Shown one piece after another: positions 1 to 7,343 of a stretch of 9,878 nucleotides of DNA. The DNA is from Gammaproteobacteria bacterium (GTDB taxonomy: Bacteria > Pseudomonadota > Gammaproteobacteria > Tenderiales > Tenderiaceae), in contig JALTMR010000514.1 of the NCBI GenBank assembly GCA_027001525.1, positions 1 through 9,878 of the forward strand, in the 5' to 3' direction. The translations under genes and the position numbers were made by a program. Below the pieces are notes generated by a model. It had not been told where the DNA came from, ran no database searches, and saw only the letters and a list, made by a program, of their open reading frames with translations. Positions within the stretch are counted from its first letter, which is position 1. Each line of letters starts with the position of its first letter.

Positions 1-129
1 CAGTTGCGCGGCCTGCGGGGCGGGGGGTGGAACAATCAGCCTGCTCAGCTGGGTTCTGCTGTTCGTGGTAGTTACGATGTGCGGTTTGGTGATAGAAGCA
101 ATGGCTTTCGTGTCGCCCTGGCACCGTGA
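1..129 (+). CDS. C-terminal end of a formylglycine-generating enzyme (SUMF1/FGE-sulfatase) domain protein, partial
   Basis: The reading frame is open from the first base and ends at TGA 127-129, giving 42 residues. It begins QLRGLRGGGWNN and ends SNGFRVALAP. An RGGxW motif followed by an AxRG segment and a terminal GFRVA motif is the normal ending of the FGE-sulfatase domain (SUMF1, EgtB, PvdO and related proteins). Family members either oxidise a cysteine to formylglycine in sulfatases or, in many bacterial paralogues, serve unknown or non-haem-iron roles. Catalytic residues and any N-terminal domains lie outside the window, so the specific function cannot be given. No terminator is obvious right after the stop. 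The domain assignment is fairly secure and the role is open. Confidence 0.72.
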   Translation, partial: QLRGLRGGGWNNQPAQLGSAVRGSYDVRFGDRSNGFRVALAP

Positions 130-455
130 CGGCTAGCCCATCAGAGGGGGTGATTCAATATTGGCTTGTGTTTTTTCGTTGCTGATCTGAGACTTTTGAA
201 AATCCTTAAATAACAATCAGATAGGGTCTATGCCGCCCCTTTTGTCGTCGATGGGGGACGTTTATCTTATTTGTGGGCCCGGTGTGTGGGCTGTATTGTT
301 ATAAATGGTTGGATAAACAAGGTGTTACCTCTTTTGGCATATTTATTGTCTCTCCTGATTTCGAAGTAAATACTGTTGCTTGTCTGGGGTAATTGGGTGC
401 ATTGGGGTGCCCAAATGTGGCAAGGACAGCAGAAAATCAAGGAATGAGGGAGCTA
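130..455. other. Intergenic stretch of about 326 bases without a recognisable gene
   Basis: This stretch is visibly richer in A and T than the genes around it, and no coding sequence stands out on either strand. A weak promoter-like pair, TTGTGG at 271-276 and TATTGT at 294-299 with a 17-base spacer, could drive the membrane-protein gene at 456. Its -10 matches the consensus at only four of six positions. The 8-base palindrome GGCTAGCC lies at 131-138. I saw no convincing terminator or structured RNA here. Confidence 0.5.
446..452 (+). promoter_or_regulatory. Shine-Dalgarno deciding the start at 456
   Basis: GAGGGAG ends three bases before ATG 456, with the AGGG core five bases away. The alternatives in the same frame are worse. 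The TTG at 393 has no useful SD, and the ATG at 444 is directly abutted by AAGGA. Confidence 0.55.
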
Positions 456-1382
456 ATGGCTGATCGAGTGGCTTATTCGAAGTCCGTTGCCGGTAATGGT
501 GATGTTTTTGTGCCGGATGCGTTGCGTCAACACGAGCGGGGGCGTGGTCTGAGTCAGTCCCGGCTGCTGGCGATGTTGGGCTATATTGCCGCTGCTTATG
601 TCGTTTTTATGGGCTGGATCAACCGCGATGGTGTCTTTTTCGGCAGTGTTACTGCCCCCCACTATGTGCTGGGGGTTTTGGGGGGCGCCCTGATGCTCGC
701 TCTGCTCTACTACCCGGTATGGAAAGTGATTGGGGGCGGGCGCTGGAAAAATGCCTTGAAATGGTGGTTTCGGGCTCATGTCGTTTTTGGCGTGCTCGCG
801 CCTGCCAGTATTCTGTATCACGCCAATTTTCAGTTGAGTTCGGCCGAGAGCCAGGTCTCCGTTGCCCTGATGGTGCTGGTGGCGTTAAGTGGTCTGCTGG
901 GTCGCCTGATTTACAGTAAAACCCACAGCGGGATAAGTGGTGATGAGACAACAGTCGAATCCCTGGGGCGTGATAAGGCTTACGCCAAGTACAAGCTTGC
1001 CACCGTCTGCGGGTTTGCTCCCCGCTTCAGAAATGGTTTGCAGGCGTACGAGATTGCCGCCCTCTCGCCTGCCAGCAGTTTTTTTGATGCGCTTTGCCGT
1101 CTCTCCAGCTTTGGTATCTGGACGACCTGGCATGAGGCTGTTTATCGGCGTCAGCTGAGTGAGGCACTGGAGTATGAAGCGCACCGTATGAAGTGGAGTG
1201 ATATGCAGCTTCGCTCCGTGCGCAGCGATGCTAACAAGTACCTCAATCTCTATCTCTCTTCCGTGCGCAAGATGGGCGGGCTCTCTTTTTACGGCAATCT
1301 CTTCTCTCTCTGGCACGCGCTGCACCTGCCGCTGCTGCTGATGATGGTGGCTGCCGGCATGCTGCATGTGCTGGGGTTGTAG
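456..1382 (+). CDS. Polytopic membrane protein with two His pairs, putative di-haem b-type cytochrome
   Basis: The product has 308 residues from ATG 456. Hydrophobic segments lie at about 38-54, 69-89, 105-122, 134-152 and 289-306, with a mainly hydrophilic region of about 130 residues between the last two. H108 and H122 lie in or at the ends of the third segment, and H290 and H304 in the last. Each pair is 14 residues apart, the spacing used in cytochrome b and ferric-reductase-type membrane proteins to hold two stacked haems between two helices. H287 is an alternative ligand. I do not recognise a named family, so membrane electron transfer is an inference from the His spacing. It reads in the same direction as the ccm genes but is cut off from them by a terminator at 1484-1517. 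Nothing identifies its electron donor or acceptor. No CxxCH or nucleotide-binding motif was seen. Confidence 0.6.
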   Translation: MADRVAYSKSVAGNGDVFVPDALRQHERGRGLSQSRLLAMLGYIAAAYVVFMGWINRDGVFFGSVTAPHYVLGVLGGALMLALLYYPVWKVIGGGRWKNALKWWFRAHVVFGVLAPASILYHANFQLSSAESQVSVALMVLVALSGLLGRLIYSKTHSGISGDETTVESLGRDKAYAKYKLATVCGFAPRFRNGLQAYEIAALSPASSFFDALCRLSSFGIWTTWHEAVYRRQLSEALEYEAHRMKWSDMQLRSVRSDANKYLNLYLSSVRKMGGLSFYGNLFSLWHALHLPLLLMMVAAGMLHVLGL

Positions 1383-1483
1383 TTTGAGGCGGTTACAAAC
1401 CAGTGTCTGATCAGCGTCGTCTCTCCCTGCTTCTTTTTCGTATCCCTATGTAGCGTTATTTACCCTTAAATGACCTGCTTTAT

Positions 1484-1517
1484 GCCCGGCATGTTAACGC
1501 ATTGCCGGGCTTTTTTT
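1484..1517 (+). terminator. Intrinsic terminator after the putative di-haem membrane protein
   Basis: An 8-bp GC-rich stem, GCCCGGCA at 1484-1491 with TGCCGGGC at 1503-1510, encloses an 11-base loop. Seven T follow at 1511-1517. It lies about 100 bases past the stop at 1382 and separates that unit from the ccm promoter. Confidence 0.88.
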
Positions 1518-1535
1518 GTGCCTGAGTATGGTGGC

Positions 1536-1563
1536 GGGACATTCTTTACGATTGATGTATAAT
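1536..1563 (+). promoter_or_regulatory. Probable sigma-70 promoter of the ccm operon
   Basis: A consensus -10, TATAAT, lies at 1558-1563. GGGACA at 1536-1541 is the best -35 candidate, matching TTGACA at four of six positions with a 16-base spacer. A start near 1570 would leave a leader of about 30 bases before ccmA. The inverted repeat CGATT-N7-AATCG (1549-1565) overlaps the -10 and could be an operator or chance. Confidence 0.6.
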
Positions 1564-1598
1564 CGACGATCTTTTGGGCAAATAAGGCCTATTTCCGG

Positions 1599-2216
1599 AT
1601 GCTTAGCGTTGTTAATCTGGAGTGCATGCGCGGTGATCGGCGCCTGTTTTCCGGTTTGTCGTACGAAGTGGCACTTGGCAGTTTGCTGCATGTCCACGGT
1701 CCTAACGGTAGTGGTAAAACCACCATGCTGCGTGCATTGGCGGGCTTGGTATTGCCTGAGGACGGGGAGATCCTCTGGAACGGGGAGAATGTTCGGCGCG
1801 CGCGTGACGAGTATTTTCGCGACATGATCTATTTTGGTCACCACTACGGCCTGAAGTTTGAGCTTAGCGGTTTTGAAAATCTCAAGACCTTTAGTCGCCT
1901 GAGCGGTTTTGATATCTCCGATGCCGAGGTGGAAAAAGCGATGCGACGCATGGGGCTGGCGCGCTGTGTCGATCTGCCGGTCAAAGTGTTGTCGCAAGGC
2001 CAAAAACGTCGGGTTGCCCTGGCCCGCCTGCTGTTGCAGCCGGCCAAATTATGGATTTTGGATGAACCGTTTACGGCCCTGGATGTCGGAGCAGTTGATC
2101 TTTTGCAAGGCATGATTCAGGCGCACGTTGCTGCCGGGGGGGTAACGATTCTGACGACCCACCAGGAAGTGAGTATTCCTGCTGACAAGCTTCAGCATAT
2201 TCATTTGGGTGATTGA
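1599..2216 (+). CDS. ccmA: CcmA, ATP-binding subunit of the haem-handling ABC transporter CcmAB
   Basis: This is the cytoplasmic ATPase of the CcmABCD complex, whose ATP hydrolysis releases haem-loaded CcmE from CcmCD. The 205-residue product matches the usual family length. Walker A GPNGSGKTT is at about 34-42, the ABC signature LSQGQ at 131-135, Walker B LWILDEP at 151-157 and the switch histidine in TTHQ at H188. The Q-loop region reads YFGHHYG, with His where most ABC proteins have Gln, as in E. coli CcmA (IGHQPG). The start ATG 1599 aligns with the family N-terminus. The SD is weak: AAGG at 1583-1586 is rather far away. It is the first gene of the operon, about 35 bases after the predicted promoter, and ccmB follows after six bases. 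Confidence 0.96.
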   Translation: MLSVVNLECMRGDRRLFSGLSYEVALGSLLHVHGPNGSGKTTMLRALAGLVLPEDGEILWNGENVRRARDEYFRDMIYFGHHYGLKFELSGFENLKTFSRLSGFDISDAEVEKAMRRMGLARCVDLPVKVLSQGQKRRVALARLLLQPAKLWILDEPFTALDVGAVDLLQGMIQAHVAAGGVTILTTHQEVSIPADKLQHIHLGD

Positions 2217-2222
2217 TTAGTT

Positions 2223-2891
2223 ATGTTGTCAGCGCTGTTTTGTATTATTCAACGTGACTTGACGCTGGCGATGCGTAATCGCTCCGATGTGCTGACGAAT
2301 CTCTTTTTCTTCATCATCGTCGTTAGTCTATTTCCCCTGGGGGTCGGGCCCGATCCGGAGCTGTTGCAGGCGATGGCGTCCGGGGTGCTCTGGGTGGCGG
2401 CGTTGCTGGCCTCCATGTTGTCGTTGTCGGGCCTGTTCGCAGACGATCACGCAGATGGCACGTTGGAACAGTTGGTTATGACACCCCAGCCGTTGGCGCT
2501 GTTGGTGTTGGGTAAGGTCTGCGCGCACTGGCTGATCTCTGGATTGCCCCTGGTGCTGATGGCGCCGCTGCTGGGGCTGCAGTACGGCTTGAGCGGCGAT
2601 ATTTTGGTGATGCTGGTGTTGACGCTGTTGGTGGGCACGCCGGTGCTGAGCTTGATCGGGGCTATCGGTGCCGCTTTGACGCTGGGGCTGCGCAGCGGTG
2701 GTGTGCTGGTGTCGCTGCTGGTGTTGCCACTCTACATTCCGGTACTGATTTTTGGGGCGGGTGCCGTGGAGGCCAGCGCGGCGGGGCTGGGAGCGGAAGG
2801 TCATCTTTCTCTCATGGGTGCAATGTTGGTGGCCGCGCTGCTTTTATCTCCGCTGGCGGCAGCGGCGGCGTTGCGCATTTCTATTGAGTAA
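2223..2891 (+). CDS. ccmB: CcmB, membrane subunit of the CcmAB ABC transporter
   Basis: The 222-residue integral inner-membrane protein has about six hydrophobic helices, at roughly 24-42, 52-72, 92-118, 126-152, 159-181 and 196-217. It partners CcmA, CcmC and CcmD in releasing holo-CcmE. Family hallmarks are the early SLFPLGVGP segment (35-43), the cytoplasmic FADDHADGTLEQL motif (72-84) that contacts the ATPase, the RSGGVL loop (157-162) and the C-terminal ALRISIE. E. coli CcmB is 220 residues and matches along its whole length. The ATG at 2223 lies six bases after the ccmA stop with no good SD, so translation is probably coupled to ccmA. Confidence 0.95.
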   Translation: MLSALFCIIQRDLTLAMRNRSDVLTNLFFFIIVVSLFPLGVGPDPELLQAMASGVLWVAALLASMLSLSGLFADDHADGTLEQLVMTPQPLALLVLGKVCAHWLISGLPLVLMAPLLGLQYGLSGDILVMLVLTLLVGTPVLSLIGAIGAALTLGLRSGGVLVSLLVLPLYIPVLIFGAGAVEASAAGLGAEGHLSLMGAMLVAALLLSPLAAAAALRISIE

Positions 2892-2911
2892 CAATAACGT
2901 GGTTTGAAATT

Positions 2912-3658
2912 ATGGCGATTAATGTGTTCAAGTTCTCATCGCCGGCCACCTTCTACCCGCTGGCGGGCAAGATGGTGCCTTGGTTTGCTTTCGTTGCGGT
3001 GGTGTTGATGGTGGTCGGGCTCTATCTGAGTCTGGTGGTTGCCCCTACCGACTATAAGCAGGGCGAAGGTTACCGAATCATGTTCATTCATGTGCCGGCC
3101 GCCTGGATGTCGATGTTGATCTACGTGGTGATGGCGGGCTGGGCTGTGGTGGGGATGGTGTTCAATACTCGCCTCTCTTCCATGATGGCTTCTGCGTTGG
3201 CGCCTACCGGGGCGATGTTCACATTTATTGCCCTCTGGACCGGGGCCCTGTGGGGCAAGCCCATGTGGGGTGCATGGTGGGTCTGGGATGCCCGGCTGAC
3301 CTCCGAGCTTATCTTGCTGTTTCTCTATATAGGTTTCATGGCGCTGGAGTCGTCCATCGATGATCCTCGGCGCGCCTCCCGGGCTGGTGGTGTGCTGGCG
3401 CTGGTGGGGGTGGTCAATATACCCATCATTTACTACTCCGTTCAGTGGTGGAATACGCTCCACCAGGGGGCAACGATCAAGGCAAGCAGCGAGTCGAGCA
3501 TGACCGACATCATGTTGCTGGCGCTGCTGGTCATGACGTTTGCCTGCTGGGCTTACACCATCGCGGTGGCGCTCACGCGGGTACGGCGCATCATTTTGGA
3601 ACGAGAGGGTAACACCAGATGGGTGGGTGATATGTTGGAGGACAAGAGTAATGGCTGA
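2912..3658 (+). CDS. ccmC: CcmC, haem-binding membrane protein that loads haem onto CcmE
   Basis: CcmC is a haem-handling protein of the inner membrane. It presents haem in its periplasmic tryptophan-rich (WWD) surface and attaches it to CcmE. The 248-residue product has about six hydrophobic helices. The WWD domain runs from about 114 to 130, including WGAWWVWDARLTSELI. The two axial histidines known in E. coli, H60 and H184, are present at the same numbers here, in MFIHVPAAW and NTLHQGAT. The start ATG 2912 is 20 bases past ccmB, with only a weak SD. The last eight bases overlap ccmD. Confidence 0.96.
   Translation: MAINVFKFSSPATFYPLAGKMVPWFAFVAVVLMVVGLYLSLVVAPTDYKQGEGYRIMFIHVPAAWMSMLIYVVMAGWAVVGMVFNTRLSSMMASALAPTGAMFTFIALWTGALWGKPMWGAWWVWDARLTSELILLFLYIGFMALESSIDDPRRASRAGGVLALVGVVNIPIIYYSVQWWNTLHQGATIKASSESSMTDIMLLALLVMTFACWAYTIAVALTRVRRIILEREGNTRWVGDMLEDKSNG
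3637..3641 (+). promoter_or_regulatory. Shine-Dalgarno deciding the ccmD start
   Basis: GGAGG ends nine bases before ATG 3651, inside the 3' end of ccmC. It supports the short 55-residue CcmD over a longer in-frame reading from upstream. Confidence 0.7.
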
Positions 3659-3818
3659 TTTTTTTGCCATGGGGGGTTACGCCTTTTATGTGTGGGGTTC
3701 TTTCGGGGTTGCCGCGCTCTTTATGATCGTTGAACCCATCCTGGTTGCGCGTAGCCATCGAACTTTAAAGCAGCGGCTGGGTCGTATGATCCGAATGAAC
3801 TCTGAGGTTGAAGAATGA
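3651..3818 (+). CDS. ccmD: CcmD, small membrane subunit of CcmABCD
   Basis: CcmD is a small single-pass protein that stabilises the CcmC-CcmE haem adduct and is needed for its release with CcmAB. The product has 55 residues. A short N-terminus, [15 protein letters not shown], leads into one hydrophobic helix at about 10-31, followed by a basic cytoplasmic tail ([12 protein letters not shown]) and an acidic end. This is the usual CcmD pattern (E. coli CcmD is 69 residues). The frame is open further upstream, but the strong GGAGG and the family length fix the start at 3651. The gene overlaps ccmC by eight bases, and its TGA overlaps the ccmE ATG. Confidence 0.9.
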   Translation: MADFFAMGGYAFYVWGSFGVAALFMIVEPILVARSHRTLKQRLGRMIRMNSEVEE

Positions 3819-4285
3819 AAGCCAGACATAAGCGCGGCATATTTATCTTGGTAGGGTTGGTTGGTGTCGGTTTGATTGCCACCCTGGTGCTCAATGCACT
3901 GCAAAGCAATATCAACCTTTTTTTCAGCCCCACGGAGGTGGTTGCGGGTAAGGCGCCACAAGATCGAACGTTTCGTTTGGGGGGGCTGGTTGAGGAGGGT
4001 AGTATTCAGCGCCAGGAAAATGGTGTCACTGTTCACTTTGGAGTGACGGATAACGCTGAGACTATTGTGGTCGCCTATACCGGCATCCTGCCCGATCTGT
4101 TTCGCGAAGGTGAAGGGGTGGTTGCCCAGGGCAAACTTGGCCCGAACGGTCTGTTCGAGGCAGAGGAGGTGCTCGCCAAACACGATGAAACCTACATGCC
4201 ACCGGAAGTGGCTGATGCCCTGCAGGATGCTGAAGATGCCAAAAACGCCGAAGCTCTGGCCGCACCTCAAGGAGTGACACAATGA
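3815..4285 (+). CDS. ccmE: CcmE, periplasmic haem chaperone
   Basis: CcmE binds haem covalently through a histidine in the periplasm and delivers it to CcmF. The 156-residue product has a basic N-terminus, a membrane anchor at about 8-29, a beta-barrel (OB-fold) domain and a flexible C-terminal tail. The haem-binding motif is [15 protein letters not shown]123 corresponds to E. coli H130 and Y127 to the conserved tyrosine haem ligand. This is therefore the ordinary HxxxY form, not the CxxxY variant found in some other lineages. The start overlaps the ccmD stop as ATGA, with GAGG at 3804-3807 as SD. The final ATGA overlaps the ccmF start. Confidence 0.96.
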   Translation: MKARHKRGIFILVGLVGVGLIATLVLNALQSNINLFFSPTEVVAGKAPQDRTFRLGGLVEEGSIQRQENGVTVHFGVTDNAETIVVAYTGILPDLFREGEGVVAQGKLGPNGLFEAEEVLAKHDETYMPPEVADALQDAEDAKNAEALAAPQGVTQ

Positions 4286-6327
4286 TTCCGGAAATTGGCC
4301 ACGTTGCCCTAATCGTTGCCCTTTGTCTGGCAATTGTTCAGGGGGTACTGCCTATCGCGGGTGCCTCTCTTAATATCAAACCCTGGATGAATCTGGCTCG
4401 CCCTGTGGCCCAGGGGCAGTTTGTCTTTGTCTCGATTGCTTTTGCCTGTTTGACCTACGCCTTCGTCAATAACGATTTTTCGGTGCTCTATGTTGCCTCC
4501 CATTCCAACTCCCAGCTGCCGGTGCAGTATCGGGTGGCGGGTGTATGGGGGGGGCATGAGGGCTCACTGTTGCTCTGGGCCTTTATGCTTGCCTTGTGGA
4601 CGGCAGCTGTGACTGTGTTCAGTAAGCACCTGACCGATGATATGGCCGCTCGCGTGATCGGCGTGTTGGGCCTGGTTGCGGTGGGCTTCTATCTGTTCAT
4701 GTTGCTGACATCCAACCCGTTTGATCGTCTCTTGCCGGCGGCACCGGATGGTCGGGACTTGAACCCACTGCTGCAAGACCCCGGGCTAATCATTCATCCA
4801 CCGATGCTCTACATGGGCTACGTCGGTTTTTCAGTCGCGTTTGCTTTTGCGATTGCGGCACTGATGAACGGAAAGCTGGATGCTGCCTGGGCCCGTTGGT
4901 CCCGCCCCTGGACGGCCATTGCCTGGGTTTTCCTGACAGGTGGTATCGCGCTGGGCTCCTGGTGGGCCTATTACGAACTGGGCTGGGGCGGCTGGTGGTT
5001 TTGGGATCCGGTGGAAAATGCTTCATTTATGCCCTGGCTGGTGGGGACGGCGCTGTTGCATTCGCTGGCGGTTACAGAGAAGCGTGGCGGATTCAAGAGC
5101 TGGACAGTGTTGTTAGCCATCTTTGCCTTCTCGCTTAGCCTGTTGGGAACCTTTCTGGTGCGTTCGGGCGTCATTACCTCTGTCCATGCTTTCGCCACCG
5201 ATCCGACGCGTGGTGGTTTCATTCTTGGTTTTCTCTTTGTGGTGGTGTCGGCATCACTGCTGCTCTACGCCTGGCGCGCGCCGAAAGTCGGTTTGGGGGG
5301 GCGCTTCGATATCGTCTCGAAAGAGACCATGTTGTTAATGAACAACGTTATTTTGACCGTTGCCGCTGCAGCCGTATTGTTGGGCACGGTTTACCCCATC
5401 ATCATCGAAGGTCTGGCGGACTATGGCTTGATTGCTTCCAATAGCAAAGTTTCGGTAGGGGCTCCCTACTTTAATTTGATCTTTGTGCCCCTGATGGTGC
5501 CGCTGGTTTTCCTGACAGGTATTGGGCCGTTGGCTCGTTGGAAAAAGGCCAGCGTGCCAGATATTTTGGTGCGACTGCGCTGGGCCTTTGCTACTGCGGC
5601 CGTGGCGGCCCTGGTTGTACCCCTGGCGATGGGTGAGTGGAAGGGGATGGCGGCATTGGGCATCGTAATGGCTGGCTGGATTATCTCCACGGCCGTCGTC
5701 GGTATCCGGGATCGCATCCAGTCGGGCAACACAACGACTACCCTGGCTGAACGCATCAAGTCTGTTCCTGCCGGCTTCTACGGTATGCACCTGGCCCATG
5801 TTGGCGTCGCCGTCAGCATTATCGGTGTGGCCCTGGTGTCCAACTACGAGACCGAGAAGGATGTGCGGATGGATCTGGGCGACTTTGTGGTGGTCGATGG
5901 GTACACCTTCCGCTTTGACGGTGTGGTTGAAGTGAAAGGGCCGAACTATACGGCCAGTCGAGGGCTCATCCGGGTATCGCGAGATGACGTGGAGCTCATG
6001 ACCTTGCATCCGGAAAAGCGCGTCTATACCGTCCAGACGATGCCCATGACCGAGGCTGCCATTGACACAACGCTCTGGCGCGACCTCTATGTCTCGCTGG
6101 GTGAACCGGTTGGCGGCACGGCCTGGGTTGTGCGGGTCTACTACAAGCCCTTCGTGGCCTGGATCTGGGGCGGCTCTTTTCTGATGTGTCTGGGTGGGCT
6201 GCTGGCCATGAGTGATCGGCGCTACCGGGCGTTGGCGCGCAAGGCCATCAAGGCCAAGCTGCCTGGAGGAAAGGCTGCTGTTGCCAAGGTACCGGAGCAG
6301 GATGATTTGGCTACGGAGAAGGTGTAA
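4282..6327 (+). CDS. ccmF: CcmF, membrane core of the cytochrome c haem ligase
   Basis: CcmF receives haem from CcmE and, with CcmH and CcmI, joins it to the CxxCH cysteines of apocytochrome c. The 681-residue product is a many-helix membrane protein. The WWD domain lies at about 227-248 ([20 protein letters not shown]). Histidines at H172 (IIHPPMLY), H260 (LLHSLAV), H302 (VHAFATD) and H506 (AHVGVA) correspond to E. coli H173, H261, H303 and H491, proposed ligands for CcmE-haem and the resident b-haem. A periplasmic region (about 520-615) precedes the last helix. AAGGAG at 4269-4274, seven bases before ATG 4282, is the strongest SD in the operon. The start overlaps the ccmE stop and the end overlaps ccmG by one base. 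Confidence 0.97.
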   Translation: MIPEIGHVALIVALCLAIVQGVLPIAGASLNIKPWMNLARPVAQGQFVFVSIAFACLTYAFVNNDFSVLYVASHSNSQLPVQYRVAGVWGGHEGSLLLWAFMLALWTAAVTVFSKHLTDDMAARVIGVLGLVAVGFYLFMLLTSNPFDRLLPAAPDGRDLNPLLQDPGLIIHPPMLYMGYVGFSVAFAFAIAALMNGKLDAAWARWSRPWTAIAWVFLTGGIALGSWWAYYELGWGGWWFWDPVENASFMPWLVGTALLHSLAVTEKRGGFKSWTVLLAIFAFSLSLLGTFLVRSGVITSVHAFATDPTRGGFILGFLFVVVSASLLLYAWRAPKVGLGGRFDIVSKETMLLMNNVILTVAAAAVLLGTVYPIIIEGLADYGLIASNSKVSVGAPYFNLIFVPLMVPLVFLTGIGPLARWKKASVPDILVRLRWAFATAAVAALVVPLAMGEWKGMAALGIVMAGWIISTAVVGIRDRIQSGNTTTTLAERIKSVPAGFYGMHLAHVGVAVSIIGVALVSNYETEKDVRMDLGDFVVVDGYTFRFDGVVEVKGPNYTASRGLIRVSRDDVELMTLHPEKRVYTVQTMPMTEAAIDTTLWRDLYVSLGEPVGGTAWVVRVYYKPFVAWIWGGSFLMCLGGLLAMSDRRYRALARKAIKAKLPGGKAAVAKVPEQDDLATEKV

Positions 6328-6860
6328 TGGCACGCTATTTAATTCCTCTGGTTATCTTTGTTGCCCTTTCCGGCGTGCTGTTTGTGGGGTTATTTGGTGA
6401 CCCCAGCGATGTTCCGTCGCCTTTTATCGATAAGCCGGCACCTGAGTTTGAGTTGCCCCGTCTCTATCAGCCAGATCAGACCATGAGTCGGGACGAGATG
6501 CTGGGCAAGGTGTGGCTGCTGAATGTCTGGGCCTCCTGGTGCGTATCCTGCCGGCAGGAGCACCCTGTATTTATGCAGCTGGCCCGGAGCGGCCTGGTGC
6601 CTCTCTATGGCCTTAACTACAAGGACGAGCGCCAAGCGGCGACCACCTGGCTGGAGGATTTTGGCAATCCCTATGTGGCCAGTGGTTACGATGTTAAAGG
6701 TCGTGTAGCCATTGATTACGGTGTGTACGGTGTGCCGGAAACTTTTGTCATCGACAAGCAGGGCGTTATTCGTCACAAACATACCGGGCCGGTAACGTAC
6801 GAAGCGCTGGAGAAAGAGATTTTACCTCTGGTGCGAAAGTTGAACAGTGCGGGAAGCTAA
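6327..6860 (+). CDS. ccmG: CcmG (DsbE), membrane-anchored thioredoxin-like reductase
   Basis: CcmG is a periplasmic thiol-disulfide oxidoreductase. It takes electrons from DsbD or CcdA and keeps the CcmH and apocytochrome cysteines reduced. The 177-residue product has an N-terminal anchor at about 5-24 and a thioredoxin fold. The active site is WASWCVSC (C72, C75), followed by the family motif RQEHP. GVPETF (135-140) carries the cis-proline P137. The variable dipeptide is VS rather than the PT of E. coli. ATG 6327 shares its first base with the ccmF stop, and GGAGAAGG at 6315-6322 gives a good SD. ccmH starts three bases after the stop. Confidence 0.95.
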   Translation: MARYLIPLVIFVALSGVLFVGLFGDPSDVPSPFIDKPAPEFELPRLYQPDQTMSRDEMLGKVWLLNVWASWCVSCRQEHPVFMQLARSGLVPLYGLNYKDERQAATTWLEDFGNPYVASGYDVKGRVAIDYGVYGVPETFVIDKQGVIRHKHTGPVTYEALEKEILPLVRKLNSAGS

Positions 6861-6863
6861 AAG

Positions 6864-7343
6864 ATGATCAGACGGATTTTATGGTTGACGGCGCTGCTGT
6901 GGCTGCCGTTCGGAGTGCAGGCTAAGGAGGCGGAGTATGTCTCCGGCAATCCCGAGATGCACGACCGTGTGATGGATGTCTCCGGCGAGCTGCGTTGCCT
7001 GGTGTGTCAGGGGCAGTCGCTGGCGGACTCCCACTCCGAGTTTGCTGTGGATATGCGCGAATATATTCAGGAGATGATTGAGAAGGGGATGACCAATCGA
7101 GAAGTGGTGGACTTCATGGTCGAACGCTACGGCGACTACGTGCGCTACCGCCCCCCCTTTAAATCGACCACGGTGCTGTTGTGGTTTGGCCCGTTGCTGT
7201 TGCTGGGTATTGGTGTCGCCGTGCTCTACTTCAATATCTTGCGGCGCAAGAAGGTGATTACTGAAACACCATTATCAAAAGAAGAGCAGCGTCGTGCAGA
7301 GGCGTTGCTGAAAAAAGATGAGTCGGGAGATAGTCAGGCATGA
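6864..7343 (+). CDS. ccmH: CcmH (Ccl2/CycL type), thiol-reducing subunit of the haem ligase
   Basis: CcmH reduces or holds the apocytochrome CxxCH thiols and passes disulfides to CcmG. The 159-residue product has a signal peptide ending near VQA-KEA (after residue 20). Its periplasmic three-helix domain contains LRCLVCQGQSLADS (C45, C48), and a C-terminal membrane helix lies at about 104-124, followed by a short charged cytoplasmic tail. This matches the short CcmH of Pseudomonas, not the E. coli protein in which CcmI is fused on. GGGAAG at 6851-6856 serves as SD. The stop overlaps ccmI as ATGA. Confidence 0.95.
   Translation: MIRRILWLTALLWLPFGVQAKEAEYVSGNPEMHDRVMDVSGELRCLVCQGQSLADSHSEFAVDMREYIQEMIEKGMTNREVVDFMVERYGDYVRYRPPFKSTTVLLWFGPLLLLGIGVAVLYFNILRRKKVITETPLSKEEQRRAEALLKKDESGDSQA

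Noticed and set aside
393..455. N-terminal extension of the membrane protein from TTG 393
   Set aside because: A TTG start without a convincing SD is less likely than ATG 456, which has GAGGGAG just upstream.
1552..1565. Possible FNR/ANR box (TTGAT-N4-ATCAA) before ccmA
   Set aside because: TTGAT is present but the second half reads AATCG, which does not match, so anaerobic control by FNR is not supported.
3540..3650. Upstream extension of ccmD
   Set aside because: It would overlap ccmC by about 119 bases and add residues foreign to CcmD. GGAGG at 3637-3641 points to ATG 3651.
2936..3670. Open frame of 244 codons on the - strand opposite ccmC
   Set aside because: It is the antisense of conserved ccmC, with a His- and Arg-rich translation without hydrophobic or domain structure.
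5335..6333. Long open frame of 332 codons on the - strand opposite ccmF
   Set aside because: It is the antisense shadow of a well-conserved ccmF. Its composition is rich in His, Gln and Arg, as expected from reading a membrane protein gene backwards, and no family is recognisable.
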